NCBI RefSeq assembly: GCF_002234615.1
Contig: NZ_NMQW01000022.1
Coordinates: 62,001 to 126,000, forward strand
DNA from: Paenibacillus rigui
GTDB lineage: Bacteria > Bacillota > Bacilli > Paenibacillales > NBRC-103111
Reading direction: 5' to 3'
Length of the DNA stretch: 64,000 nt
The notes below the pieces were generated by a model. It was not told where the DNA came from. It did no database searches and saw nothing but the letters and a program-made list of their open reading frames with translations. Below are positions 1-9,200 of the stretch, in pieces. The position numbers and the translations under genes are program-made. Every line of letters begins with the position of its first letter. Positions within the stretch are counted from its first letter, which is position 1.

Positions 1-1218
1 GTTGATCCCGAGCGTCGTTTTGTCCGCTACTTTCCAATCCTTATCCGGTACGCCCAGCAGCGCGCGGTATGTCGCCTCCTCGCTGTACAGAAAATCTGCC
101 AGCCGGAAGGCTAGCGCCGCACTTTTCGCTTTGCTGGTGATAACGTAATTACCGTTGGTTACACTGTAGGGCCAGTACTTGGAGGATTGAATGCCGGTCG
201 GCCCCTTCAAAGGCGGAACGGATACGTAATCTTTCCAATTGGTTGCAAAGATCGTAGGGTTTTGTGCCGGAATGGCGCCCGCAATGGCAATCGGGTTATC
301 TCCGATCTTTTTCAGCTGCGTCCGGTCCTGTGTCAAGGTTTGCGGAGCGATGAGTCCTTCCGTATACAGCTTGTGCAAATAGTTCAGGCCATCCTTCCAG
401 CCGGGCTGTGTATACGCGAGATTGACTTTACCGTCCTTGACGAACATCAGTCCTTTATCGCTCTCAACAAACGATTGCATCAGAAACTCGTCAAGCGTTG
501 AGTTCGAGTTCGTTGCGCCGACCAGCGGAATTTCGTCCGCCTTGCCGTTGCCGTTGGGATCCTTCTCCTTAAACGCTTTCAAAACCTGCTCAAACTCCTC
601 CGTTGTCGTCGGCATCGCCAAGCCCAATTTGTCCAGCCACGCTTTATTGATCCACATTTTGGAGCTCTGCCAGCAGTGGTAGCATTCGTTGACGACTGGA
701 AGGGAATAGATGCTGCCTTCATTGTTCGTGATTAAATCCTTCACGGTAGGCACCGCTTGAAACATCTTTTTCGTTTCCACTCCGTACTTGTCGATTAACG
801 GATTGAGCGGGATAAACACACCGTCATGTCCGTAGAGCGACAGCTCGCTGTCCCCCATATTAAACCCGAGAAATACTTCCGGATATTCCCCGCTGGCCAG
901 CGTAATATTGAGCTTTTCCTTCGCATTGGCATTCTGGACAACCTGCCATTCGATATGAATGTTCGTCTTCTCCTCCAGCCATTTCGTAAATTCATTGGTC
1001 TCGAAATTATCCACCTTGCCGCTGTTTTTCACCATCACCTTTAGCGTCGTTTTCGTTTTGGCAATGGGAAGCACACCCGGCGGGTTCAAGTTATCGTCCG
1101 CAGACGCTGCCGCATCGTTTCCCGGGGACCGGGCCGCATCCGGATTTTGTGTGCAGGCGCTTAAGAGCAGGGCCGCAAGCAGGATGAAACACAGCATCCG
1201 TGTTCCTGATTTTCTCAT
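1..1218 (-). CDS. ABC transporter substrate-binding lipoprotein (partial, 3' end outside window)
   Basis: Extracellular solute-binding protein of a carbohydrate ABC importer; 406 residues are inside the window and the reading frame stays open to base 1, so the C-terminus is missing. The N-terminus has a basic start, a hydrophobic stretch and a lipobox ending LLSAC (Cys22), so it should be a membrane-anchored lipoprotein. The body has the LplA/YtcQ-like pattern of proteins that pair with LplB/LplC permeases, including a WINKAWLDKLGL segment. The ATG at 1216-1218 follows a modest AGGGAGG-type site. It is the last visible gene of the order regulator, kinase, permease, permease, binding protein. 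The substrate cannot be read from sequence; an oligosaccharide from plant polysaccharide is a guess from family and neighbourhood. Confidence 0.9.
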   Translation of the reverse strand, partial: MRKSGTRMLCFILLAALLLSACTQNPDAARSPGNDAAASADDNLNPPGVLPIAKTKTTLKVMVKNSGKVDNFETNEFTKWLEEKTNIHIEWQVVQNANAKEKLNITLASGEYPEVFLGFNMGDSELSLYGHDGVFIPLNPLIDKYGVETKKMFQAVPTVKDLITNNEGSIYSLPVVNECYHCWQSSKMWINKAWLDKLGLAMPTTTEEFEQVLKAFKEKDPNGNGKADEIPLVGATNSNSTLDEFLMQSFVESDKGLMFVKDGKVNLAYTQPGWKDGLNYLHKLYTEGLIAPQTLTQDRTQLKKIGDNPIAIAGAIPAQNPTIFATNWKDYVSVPPLKGPTGIQSSKYWPYSVTNGNYVITSKAKSAALAFRLADFLYSEEATYRALLGVPDKDWKVADKTTLGIN

Positions 1219-1257
1219 ATTCAATAAACCTCCCTATTTCATTCCTTACGGCGTTCG

Positions 1258-2145
1258 TTATCCTTTGAGAGAGCCGATCATGATGCCTTTCACAAAATGC
1301 TTTTGGACAAACGGGTAAATGATCATGACCGGGAAGGATGACACGACTATCAACGCGTATTTCAATAGCTCCCGCTTCCCTTCCGCCTGCAGGTCCGAAG
1401 TTAAATCAATTCCGTCCGACTTGTTTTGAACCAAAATTTCACGTAAAACGAGCTGCAGCGGATACAGCTTCTCCTGGCTTAAATAAAGCAATGCGCCAAA
1501 ATATGAATTCCAGTGTCCGATCGCATAAAACAAGCAAAGCACAGCTATAATCGGGCCCGATAGCGGTACCACAATTTTGGATAAAAATTGGAAGTCGGTG
1601 CAGCCGTCCAATTGAGCCGCCTCGAACAGCTCATCCGGGATCGTCGATTGGAAATAGGTTCGGGCAATGATCACATTCATCACCGTCAGCGCCCCCGGAA
1701 TGATTAACGCCCAACGGGTGTCGAGCAAGCCGAGATCCTTTACGACCAAGTAATGGGGGATCAGCCCCCCGCCAAACATCATCGTAAATACATAGAGAAA
1801 CATGAGAACATGGCGAATGTAGAAATCTTTACGCGACAGCGGATAGGCGGCCATTAAGGTAAAGACCACGTTGAAAAAGGTGCCGACCACCGTGTAGTAG
1901 ACCGAATTGCCTGCCCCCCGCCAGACGGCGTTATTGTCCATTACGGCTTGATAGCCATCGAGAGTAAACTGGACGGGCCACAGCCACACTCTCCCCGAAA
2001 GAATGGCTTCTGCCGAGCTGAAGGACGAGCTTACCACATAAACAAGCGGATACAATACGGTTAATGTAAATAGCGCGAGAATGATATAATTCACACTGTT
2101 AAATATACGGTCTGTTTTCGTTTCGACGATACGCTGGGATTCCAT
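1258..2145 (-). CDS. Carbohydrate ABC transporter permease, LplC/YtcP type
   Basis: Inner-membrane permease subunit of about 295 residues with six predicted membrane spans. The cytoplasmic EAA loop that contacts the ATPase reads EAAQLDGCTDFQFLSKIVVP in the C-terminal half. It is the second permease of the importer and follows the first permease by about 24 bases. The start is uncertain: an in-frame GTG at 2158-2160 nearly touches an AGGAAGGA site, while the ATG at 2143-2145 has CGGAG four bases upstream and gives an N-terminus of usual family length. I chose the ATG. No ATPase gene is nearby; as in other Firmicutes a shared MsmK-like ATPase encoded elsewhere probably energises it (family knowledge, not seen here). 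Confidence 0.93.
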   Translation of the reverse strand: MESQRIVETKTDRIFNSVNYIILALFTLTVLYPLVYVVSSSFSSAEAILSGRVWLWPVQFTLDGYQAVMDNNAVWRGAGNSVYYTVVGTFFNVVFTLMAAYPLSRKDFYIRHVLMFLYVFTMMFGGGLIPHYLVVKDLGLLDTRWALIIPGALTVMNVIIARTYFQSTIPDELFEAAQLDGCTDFQFLSKIVVPLSGPIIAVLCLFYAIGHWNSYFGALLYLSQEKLYPLQLVLREILVQNKSDGIDLTSDLQAEGKRELLKYALIVVSSFPVMIIYPFVQKHFVKGIMIGSLKG

Positions 2146-2169
2146 CGTTCTCCGGTTCACTCCTTCCTG

Positions 2170-3132
2170 TTACCATAGGCTCGTTTGCCCGACTTTTTTG
2201 GCTACCTTATTGATCGTAATGAGCAGGATCAGATTCACAACCGACTTGAAAAGTCCGATGGCTGCCGAATAAGAATAATGAATCCCGGTCGAAGCAAGAC
2301 CGACTTTGTACACGTACGTATCTATGACCTCTGAGGCTCTTATATTTAACGGATTTTGCAATAAGAGCACCTTCTCGAAGCCTACATCCATAATGTGGCC
2401 CGTACTCATGATTAATAAAATAATCGTAATCGGAAGAATACCGGGGATATCGATATGCCACATTCGTTGGATCTTGGTTGCCCCGTCGACGACAGCGGCT
2501 TCATGAAGCGAAGGATCAATGGCAGCCAAGGCGGCTAAATAGATGATGCAGGAGAAGCCGACATTTTGCCATATCCCGGACCAGACGTACAGCGACATGA
2601 AATATTTCGGATTGCCCAGGAAATTGATCGCCTCGAAGCCAAATAGCTCGATGATCCTGTTGACGATTCCCGTTCGCGGGTCCAGCAATTGAAGAATGAT
2701 GCCTACCATGACGACGAGAGAAATAAAATGGGGCGCGTAGGTAATCAGCTGCACAGATTTTTTAATTAAGGTACGGTTCACGTAATTTAAACTGAGCGCC
2801 AGAATGATGGGGAATGGAAATCCGGCGACAAGACTATAAAAGCTCAACACAAGCGTGTTCTTAATAACCTGCCAAAATTCGTACGATTCAAAAAATTTCT
2901 GGAACTGCTTGAACCCGACCCAGGGACTCCCCGAGTACCCCTTGACAGGCGTATAGTCTTGAAATGCGATAATGATCCCGTACATAGGCAGGTACTTGAA
3001 TATAAGCAAGTACAGCAGCGGGAGAGCGGACAGCAGGTACAGCTGCCATGACTTCCTTACATTTCTGAGCATCAGAACCAGGTGACCCGCTTTTTCTTTT
3101 TCCACTTTTCGTTTCGATAATGTAACTTCCAA
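2170..3132 (-). CDS. Carbohydrate ABC transporter permease, LplB/YteP type
   Basis: Membrane permease of 320 residues. It has the LplB-family N-terminal span followed by YLPMYGIIIAFQDYTP, then a typical EAA loop EAAVVDGATKIQRMWHIDIP. The start is TTG at 3130-3132, supported by a strong AGGAGG site seven bases upstream; no better in-frame ATG exists. It lies just after the histidine kinase gene, and the 86-base gap holds its own -10 box and a probable response-regulator site. It should form a heterodimer with the next permease. Transport of an oligosaccharide is inferred from family; the exact substrate is unknown. Confidence 0.93.
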   Translation of the reverse strand: MEVTLSKRKVEKEKAGHLVLMLRNVRKSWQLYLLSALPLLYLLIFKYLPMYGIIIAFQDYTPVKGYSGSPWVGFKQFQKFFESYEFWQVIKNTLVLSFYSLVAGFPFPIILALSLNYVNRTLIKKSVQLITYAPHFISLVVMVGIILQLLDPRTGIVNRIIELFGFEAINFLGNPKYFMSLYVWSGIWQNVGFSCIIYLAALAAIDPSLHEAAVVDGATKIQRMWHIDIPGILPITIILLIMSTGHIMDVGFEKVLLLQNPLNIRASEVIDTYVYKVGLASTGIHYSYSAAIGLFKSVVNLILLITINKVAKKVGQTSLW

Positions 3133-3164
3133 TCGAAGCCTCCTCCTTCTTTTCCTATAAGCAA

Positions 3165-3228
3165 ATTATAGGTTCCGTCCCAGAAGGAGGCATACCAGTA
3201 ACTTAAGCACGTATTGAACTAACTTAAG
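3165..3228 (-). promoter_or_regulatory. Activator-dependent promoter and putative YesN-type site A, upstream of the LplB-type permease gene
   Basis: On the minus strand a 38-bp element (3191-3228) holds CTTAAGTTA twice, 21 bp apart, the phasing expected for an AraC-type regulator bound to one DNA face. The element ends in GTATG and is followed after exactly 20 bases by TATAAT (3165-3170). No recognisable -35 hexamer is present, which fits activation. The element overlaps the stop codon of the kinase gene. A 31/38-identical copy with the same 20-base spacing lies at 10041-10078. Confidence 0.65.
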
Positions 3229-5063
3229 GCGTTCCGTGCAGGATTGAACTCTACGGCTTCCTTTCCTGCTCCGCCCGGCATCGTTAACGTCACCACCGCC
3301 CCCGTCCCCGAGGTGCTGTTGGCAATGGTGAGACCGTACTTATCGCCGAATACCATTTGAATCCGGTTGTGCACATTCACCAGGCCGATGCCTCCTCTTC
3401 GTTCCTGGCGCTCCGCCGCATCAGGACTGGCTTGCAAGCCTCCGCCCTTCAGCTTCGTTTGAAGCTCCTCCAGCCTCTCGGGAGTTATACCTGCGCCGTT
3501 GTCCGTTACAGTCACAATGAAATCATCATGATCGATAAAGGCATTGATCCTTATGCAGTGGTGGCTCTCCATGCCATTGGGGAACGCATGCTTGAATACA
3601 TTTTCCACTACCGGCTGCAGCGTAAGCCGTACCATTTTGTTCAATAAAAGCTCCGGTGGAATAAGAACGTCAACTTCAAAGGTGTGACCGATCCGGTAGT
3701 TCATAATGTTCATAAACTGCTGGACATGCTTCAATTCGTTGGCTACCGTAATTTCCTCCAGGTCGGCCCGAATCGAGTAGCGCAGCATGTAGGAAAGGGA
3801 CCGCACGATGTCCTTGATCTCTTGGGAATCCTGAATGACGGCATAGCAAACAATCGTTTCCAGCGTGTTGTACAGAAAATGGGGGTTGATTTGCAGCTGC
3901 AGCGCCTGAAATTCGGCGGCTTGCCTTTTGAGCAAATACTCCTTGTTCTTCAGCTCCTCCAGGTAGACCTGCTCCATCAGCTCCTGCAGCCGGGTGACCA
4001 TCATATTGTAGCTCATGGTCAAGCGGTCCATTTCCCTCGTGTTCCCGCTGAGGGCGACATGCGTCCATTCCCCCTTCTCGGTTCTCCGCATTCCGCTTTC
4101 CAGCCTTTTGATCGGCCCGAGGATCGACCGTCCGAACCGGTAGGCAAGAAACAGCGCTGCAAGCACCGCAAGAAAGCAAGTTAGCAAGGTTGTTCTTCGG
4201 ATGTTCATAACCGGCTGCTTGAGCTCATCCAACGGCATGGAGGCTACAAGCGTCCAGCCCGAATAATCGGATTTTCTGTTGAAATACACCCGTTCCGTAT
4301 CGTCCTTATAGTTGAAAATACTATTGGTGTGTTGGTTCAGCTTCACTAATAATTGGCTATCCAGATGGGTACCGATCATGCCCGCCTTCGGGTGATATAC
4401 GATATCTCCCTTGTCGTTCACAATGAAGAAATATCCGCTTTCCCCTAAATGTATGCCCTTCCATAAAGTTCGAAGCTCATCGATGTTCAGCTCGATGCCG
4501 AGAATTCCCTTGAACACCTTGGACGTTGGGCGATCGGACAATTTGCGGGTCAGCGCGAGCATGCCGTCCACAAAGCTCCAATTCATAATCGTCAGCTTCC
4601 CGTCATGATTCGTAATGTCCTTTAAATCCTGCATTTTCTCAAGCAACAAGGACTGGTTCATATCGGGAACATCCGCTCTTTGATCCGTAATAATCTGGCC
4701 TGAATAATTCATTAGGTACACGATGCTGATCTCCGGATTCCCGTTGAGCAAGGGCTGCATCATCTTCTCTTTGATCGGCCGGATCGACTTGTAATACGAG
4801 ATGAAGTCGTTCTTATCCATGTTCAGAAATTCCTTGACATTGCTCGTCGTCATGATGGACAGCGTAGCCCGATCGTATCTTTTCAAATACATATCGGTAT
4901 GCTGCATTGCATTATCGACGATTTGCGTCAGGAACACCTCGGTTTGTGTCTCCACCTCTTTGGAGGACTGGATGTACAGGACGATCCCGACGATAGAGGA
5001 AGAAATAACGATGACGATGATAAAATATAAAAACAATTGGACCGCCATACTGGTTCTCATCAT
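3219..5063 (-). CDS. Sensor histidine kinase, YesM family (two-component system 1)
   Basis: Membrane sensor kinase of 614 residues. A first membrane span lies near residues 8-30, then a long extracellular dCache-like sensor region to about residue 290, a second span (LLTCFLAVLAALFLAYRFG), a HAMP segment and a coiled linker. The kinase core has the LytS/YesM signature QINPHFLYNTLETI, whose His is phosphorylated, an N box QPVVENVFKHAF, and glycine boxes DNGAGI and GGIGLVNVHNR. Its ATG overlaps the stop codon of the upstream response regulator (ATGA type), so the two are translationally coupled. Such pairs usually sense an oligosaccharide or its binding protein outside and switch on the neighbouring ABC importer. 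Confidence 0.95.
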   Translation of the reverse strand: MMRTSMAVQLFLYFIIVIVISSSIVGIVLYIQSSKEVETQTEVFLTQIVDNAMQHTDMYLKRYDRATLSIMTTSNVKEFLNMDKNDFISYYKSIRPIKEKMMQPLLNGNPEISIVYLMNYSGQIITDQRADVPDMNQSLLLEKMQDLKDITNHDGKLTIMNWSFVDGMLALTRKLSDRPTSKVFKGILGIELNIDELRTLWKGIHLGESGYFFIVNDKGDIVYHPKAGMIGTHLDSQLLVKLNQHTNSIFNYKDDTERVYFNRKSDYSGWTLVASMPLDELKQPVMNIRRTTLLTCFLAVLAALFLAYRFGRSILGPIKRLESGMRRTEKGEWTHVALSGNTREMDRLTMSYNMMVTRLQELMEQVYLEELKNKEYLLKRQAAEFQALQLQINPHFLYNTLETIVCYAVIQDSQEIKDIVRSLSYMLRYSIRADLEEITVANELKHVQQFMNIMNYRIGHTFEVDVLIPPELLLNKMVRLTLQPVVENVFKHAFPNGMESHHCIRINAFIDHDDFIVTVTDNGAGITPERLEELQTKLKGGGLQASPDAAERQERRGGIGLVNVHNRIQMVFGDKYGLTIANSTSGTGAVVTLTMPGGAGKEAVEFNPARNALS

Positions 5064-6085
5064 TTGATTCCTAGCATGCTGCGGTATTCAGTCGGCGAGC
5101 ATCCGGTCATTTTCTTGAATATTTTCGTAAAATACGGATAGCTCTGGTATCCGATTTCAATACCGACATCGACTACCTTGTAATGCGGAAGCTCCAGCAG
5201 CTGCTTCGCCCTCTCAATCCGTTTTCTCATGCGATACTGGATGAAGGTTTCATTCGTCATCTTTTTAAACATGTAGCTGAAGTAGGTCGGAGCCAGGCCC
5301 ATCTTCTCGGCTACCTCCTCCAGGCTCAGCTCCTCCGATATGTGGCTGTCCATGTATGCTTTAGCTTCCTCGAACACATTTTTTTGATTGCCGCCTCTCC
5401 ACAGAAACAATTGATTGTACAGGCTGACCAATTCCGATTCCAAATAATGCATCGTTTCCGCTGCGGATTGGGGTGGCGGGGTTGCGGATTCATGGATGGA
5501 GAAGCTGGCCATTCCGCGTGCATTAAGCTTTTTGACCAAAATCTTAAGTCCGTCCGTAATGATTAAGGCAAGCTGCTGAACGGGAATGCCTGCCGTCATC
5601 TCCTCCTGCTTCCAATCCTCCAGAAGACGGACGAGCGTCTTGAATTCGAGCGACCATATAGCCGCCTCTACCTGTTCGAGCCAGGCCTCCACCTTATAGA
5701 TCGATATCGGAGCCGGAGCGCTCTGGAGCAGCAGTTTATCCAGCACGGGATATAGCTCATGTTCTGTTACCGGTTTCAATAAGTACTCCTTTACGCCGTA
5801 CGTAAGGCACTTCTGCGCATATTTAAAATCATCGTAGCCCGATATGACCGCGATGGACAAGCCTTGGTGAAGCTCCTGCACCTGACTGCACAATTCGAGC
5901 CCATCCATCCTTGGCATGTGGATGTCTGTCAGCACTATATCGGGTCGCTGCTTCTGAATCTCGTTCAAGGCATCCGCTCCGTTGGCTACTGCGACAGTGC
6001 TCAGCAAGGGGCTGTACTGCCGGACCAGCTTGGCTAACCCGAGCCGGACCGTCGGTTCGTCGTCAACAATCAGTATATGTTTCAT
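5060..6085 (-). CDS. Response regulator with AraC-type DNA-binding domain, YesN family (system 1)
   Basis: Cytoplasmic response regulator of 341 residues. The receiver domain (about 1-120) has the acidic pair in VDDEP, the phosphoacceptor Asp in DIVLTDIHMPRMDG and the conserved Lys in YLLKP. The C-terminal 100 residues form two helix-turn-helix units (LSLEEVAEKMGLAPTYFSYM and VVDVGIEIGYQSYPYFTKIF). The middle region is much shorter than in the common ~500-residue YesN proteins, including the second one in this window. ATG at 6083-6085 follows GGGAG. It is the first gene of its operon and the likely activator acting at the element at 3191-3228. Confidence 0.95.
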   Translation of the reverse strand: MKHILIVDDEPTVRLGLAKLVRQYSPLLSTVAVANGADALNEIQKQRPDIVLTDIHMPRMDGLELCSQVQELHQGLSIAVISGYDDFKYAQKCLTYGVKEYLLKPVTEHELYPVLDKLLLQSAPAPISIYKVEAWLEQVEAAIWSLEFKTLVRLLEDWKQEEMTAGIPVQQLALIITDGLKILVKKLNARGMASFSIHESATPPPQSAAETMHYLESELVSLYNQLFLWRGGNQKNVFEEAKAYMDSHISEELSLEEVAEKMGLAPTYFSYMFKKMTNETFIQYRMRKRIERAKQLLELPHYKVVDVGIEIGYQSYPYFTKIFKKMTGCSPTEYRSMLGIK

Positions 6086-6134
6086 AGCGGGCTCACTCCC
6101 TCATTTGACTTTGGATGATTCTGTCATTACCTGC

Positions 6135-6163
6135 ATTATACGGGCATGGAAATAGGGAATCAA
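6135..6163 (-). promoter_or_regulatory. Sigma-A-type promoter of the system 1 regulator/kinase operon
   Basis: On the minus strand TTGATT (6158-6163) and TATAAT (6135-6140) are separated by exactly 17 bases, about 50 bases before the regulator start codon. The good match to the housekeeping consensus suggests steady basal expression of the sensor pair, in contrast to the weak -35 of the importer promoter that follows. Confidence 0.7.
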
Positions 6164-6166
6164 TGC

Positions 6167-6195
6167 GAAAAAGAAGACCGGAGGTCTTCTTTTTC
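6167..6195 (-). terminator. Rho-independent terminator after the 1225-aa SLH gene
   Basis: A perfect 13-bp stem (6167-6179 with 6183-6195) and a 3-base loop, flanked by U-rich arms on either strand, seven bases after the stop codon of the minus-strand gene. It separates that gene from the system 1 operon promoter. Confidence 0.8.
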
Positions 6196-6201
6196 AAGCC
6201 A

Positions 6202-9200
6202 TTAATACTTGGCATTGGCAGGATTGACATACACATCGACTGTGATCGATTTGCCGCTGGCTGCGATCAGGGTTACCGTGAAGGAAGCGATTTCCACATC
6301 TGATCCATCCACTGCAGATTTCGCAGGCATATAGACATATTTGGCATCACCGCGGTTCAGTCTCACCTTGGGATTGACCGTGGAGAATACCCAATCCGCC
6401 GGATCTACAGCCGCACCGGCCGTAGCGCCAATGGCCGAATCTGTGACAGGATAGGTGTACACGCCCTTCGCATCCGGTCCATTCAACGGGTAAGGCGCAT
6501 TGGATAAACCATTGACACTGTTGACGCCGCTACTATTGGACTCCACGGCAATATAACCCGAACCCGGCACGATAGAATCGGACGACCATCTGACATTGCT
6601 GACCAGCGCTTGTATGCCAAATAACGGAAGCACCCGGGTAATCGAGCTGTTCTTAAAGTAGTTGCTGACGTACTGATCGTTCATCGTTATGTTGCTGAAG
6701 GTGATGTTCTGATTCAACCGGCCCGTACTGTTGCCTTGGAAAATGTTGATTCCCGCTTTCAAGGACGATAGCCAGATGGATTTGGCCTTCCCGTTATACG
6801 TCGCCGCAAAGGAAGCTACCGACAAACCATCCTCCTTCACAGCGATGTTATCCAGAGCGGCGAATTTAAGACCGCTGTAGTTGGACGGCTGGAACGAAAC
6901 CGCGATGTTCGTGGTGCCTGTATCCTTTCCGCGAATACCAAAGCCGTCGAACGTATTCGGGACCTGCCCGTCCGGTTTTGTTTTCAGAACGACCGTAGCG
7001 ACTGCGGCATTCGATACGGACACATTTTTCACCGCATTGTTAGGCAGCTGGACGATATTGCCCCCGGCATCCTTGGCCGTTAACGTAACCTTGCCGGCAA
7101 ACATATTCTCCAGCGCGTAGCCCTCCGTGCTGTACACATATTTCGTTACCGTGGAGGTCGGATCATTGACGGCTGCGGATGCTGCGCCCTGCAGCACGCC
7201 CTTCACTTTATCAATCGCATAGATTCCGTTAGGAAAAGGGGAAATCGTATAGGTTAAATTGTCCGCCTCCTTGCCCTTGAGAAGCTGGACGGTGCTTACC
7301 GCCGTAGATAGAAGCGTTGCCGTTCCCTCTGCGACAGCCGTCCGGTCGCCTTTGAACAATTTGGCGGTCATTCGATAAATGCCCTGATTGTTATCACCCA
7401 CGTTGGAAACGAAAATAATATCTTTATCCCGATAAGCGTCGATATCCGTTTCGGTTATGCTTTTTTCTGTAGGCTTGTATCCGTCTACGGAACCGTCCGC
7501 GCCATTTAAAATAATCGAGGTGACGAGATTTTTGGTTTTATCGAATCCGCCCTTGAACAGGTACACCCCATCCGTTACCGAGCCCGCAGCTTTATCCATT
7601 GTCAATTGAACGGAATACCCCCGGTAATCCCTGTAAAATTCCTCTCCATATTGGTCTCTGAACTTAATCCGGGTCGGATTCTCGGTTCTTCCATTATTCA
7701 TATCAAAGGAAGGCATCATTTTAGGCTTCGGCACGACGGAGATGAATACAGTAGCCGGATAACGTTTATCGTAAATGTTCGTGCTCCAGGTCGCCGATTT
7801 GCCGCTTGTCGAGACGCTGGCCGTGATGGTCAGCGTTCCCTTGCGCTGGTTGTCAGGCCTTAGCCGGCTGGACACTCGAATTTTTCCCCGATTGGCGCCG
7901 GTCGTCTCCATACCTCCGATCAGCTTCGTTCCGGCCGAATCAACAACTCCCACCGTTACCGTGCTGGATCCGCTGCCACGAACGTTAATTTTGTCAGCCT
8001 GATTAACCAGATCATCCGTGCTTAAAGGATTCCCGGCAGCATCCTTCACGACGATAGGTATAAATACATCGTCGTCACCGACGGCAATCGTCCCTGTAAA
8101 GGAGCCAAAGCTGATGTCATAAGGAATTTTGGGAACGGCGATTTTCATCACTTTGGTGACGGTCTGGCCCGATTGGAGGGCTACAACCCGGAAGGTCACC
8201 TCCTGATCTGTTGAAAAATCGAATTTATCGACGGCCTTGATTCGCAAATCAGGCAGGCTGTCGCCTGTCTCGTCCGTAACAAAACCAAACCCGTGCAGGG
8301 GAGCCGTTATTTTCGTATCAATAATTCCATTGTCCGTGCTCCATGTGCTTACGTATTCCTGAAGTACGTCCAAATCGATCACCGGGTAGCCATATTGGTC
8401 GTACGCCTTGTAAGCGAGGGAAGCGAAATCGCCTTCCTCCAGACTCGTTTTACCGGAAGCATAAATGATGTCGCCCAGCTCGATCTTTCCGACCGTTTGC
8501 TCATCACCCAGCTTGAAGGACTTCGTCACGGTCAAAGTATCATCGAAGGAACGCACGGTTACGGTAAAGGTGCCCTCCTTGTCCAGTATGCCGGTGCTGA
8601 CGGCATTAGCTGTGTCGATCGTCACGGATTGGGAATCGGCTGCCGGGAGCGCATCCAGCTCCGGGCTCGTCATCACCGTAAATCGGGCGGCGCTTTGATC
8701 GGAAACTTCATTATATTGATTTATGGCTTTAAATCCGATTTTGATTCTGCCCAGAGCTACCGTTTCGGATGGGGCGGCAAACTCCAGCTTCATCAGCTTC
8801 TCATCTACTGCAGTCACATCTGCAGTGCCTTTATCGACCGTTAAACCGCTATCTTTAGCAGCCTCTAATTTGACGGTATACACGCCGCTGACTATTTTGG
8901 CATTGAGTGTGATGGTGGCTTCATTTTTGACTGCATTCCACTTTGGGGTACCATTGACCGGTGTCCCGGAAGTCCCCCCGCTGAAAACCGAAACGGTTAG
9001 CTTGGCCGGATCGGCAATAGCGCCGTTCAGCTTCAACCCTAATGTTTTGGCGCCGGTCACTTTCAATTCGGTAATGGATACATTAGTCACGACGGGGGGC
9101 TGGCTGCCGCCGGGTTTCCATTGGGTTGCTTCGTAGGCGGCTTGCACCGCCACTTCCCGCTTGGCAGCCAGGGTGTAATCTGGCATCGATGCAATAAACC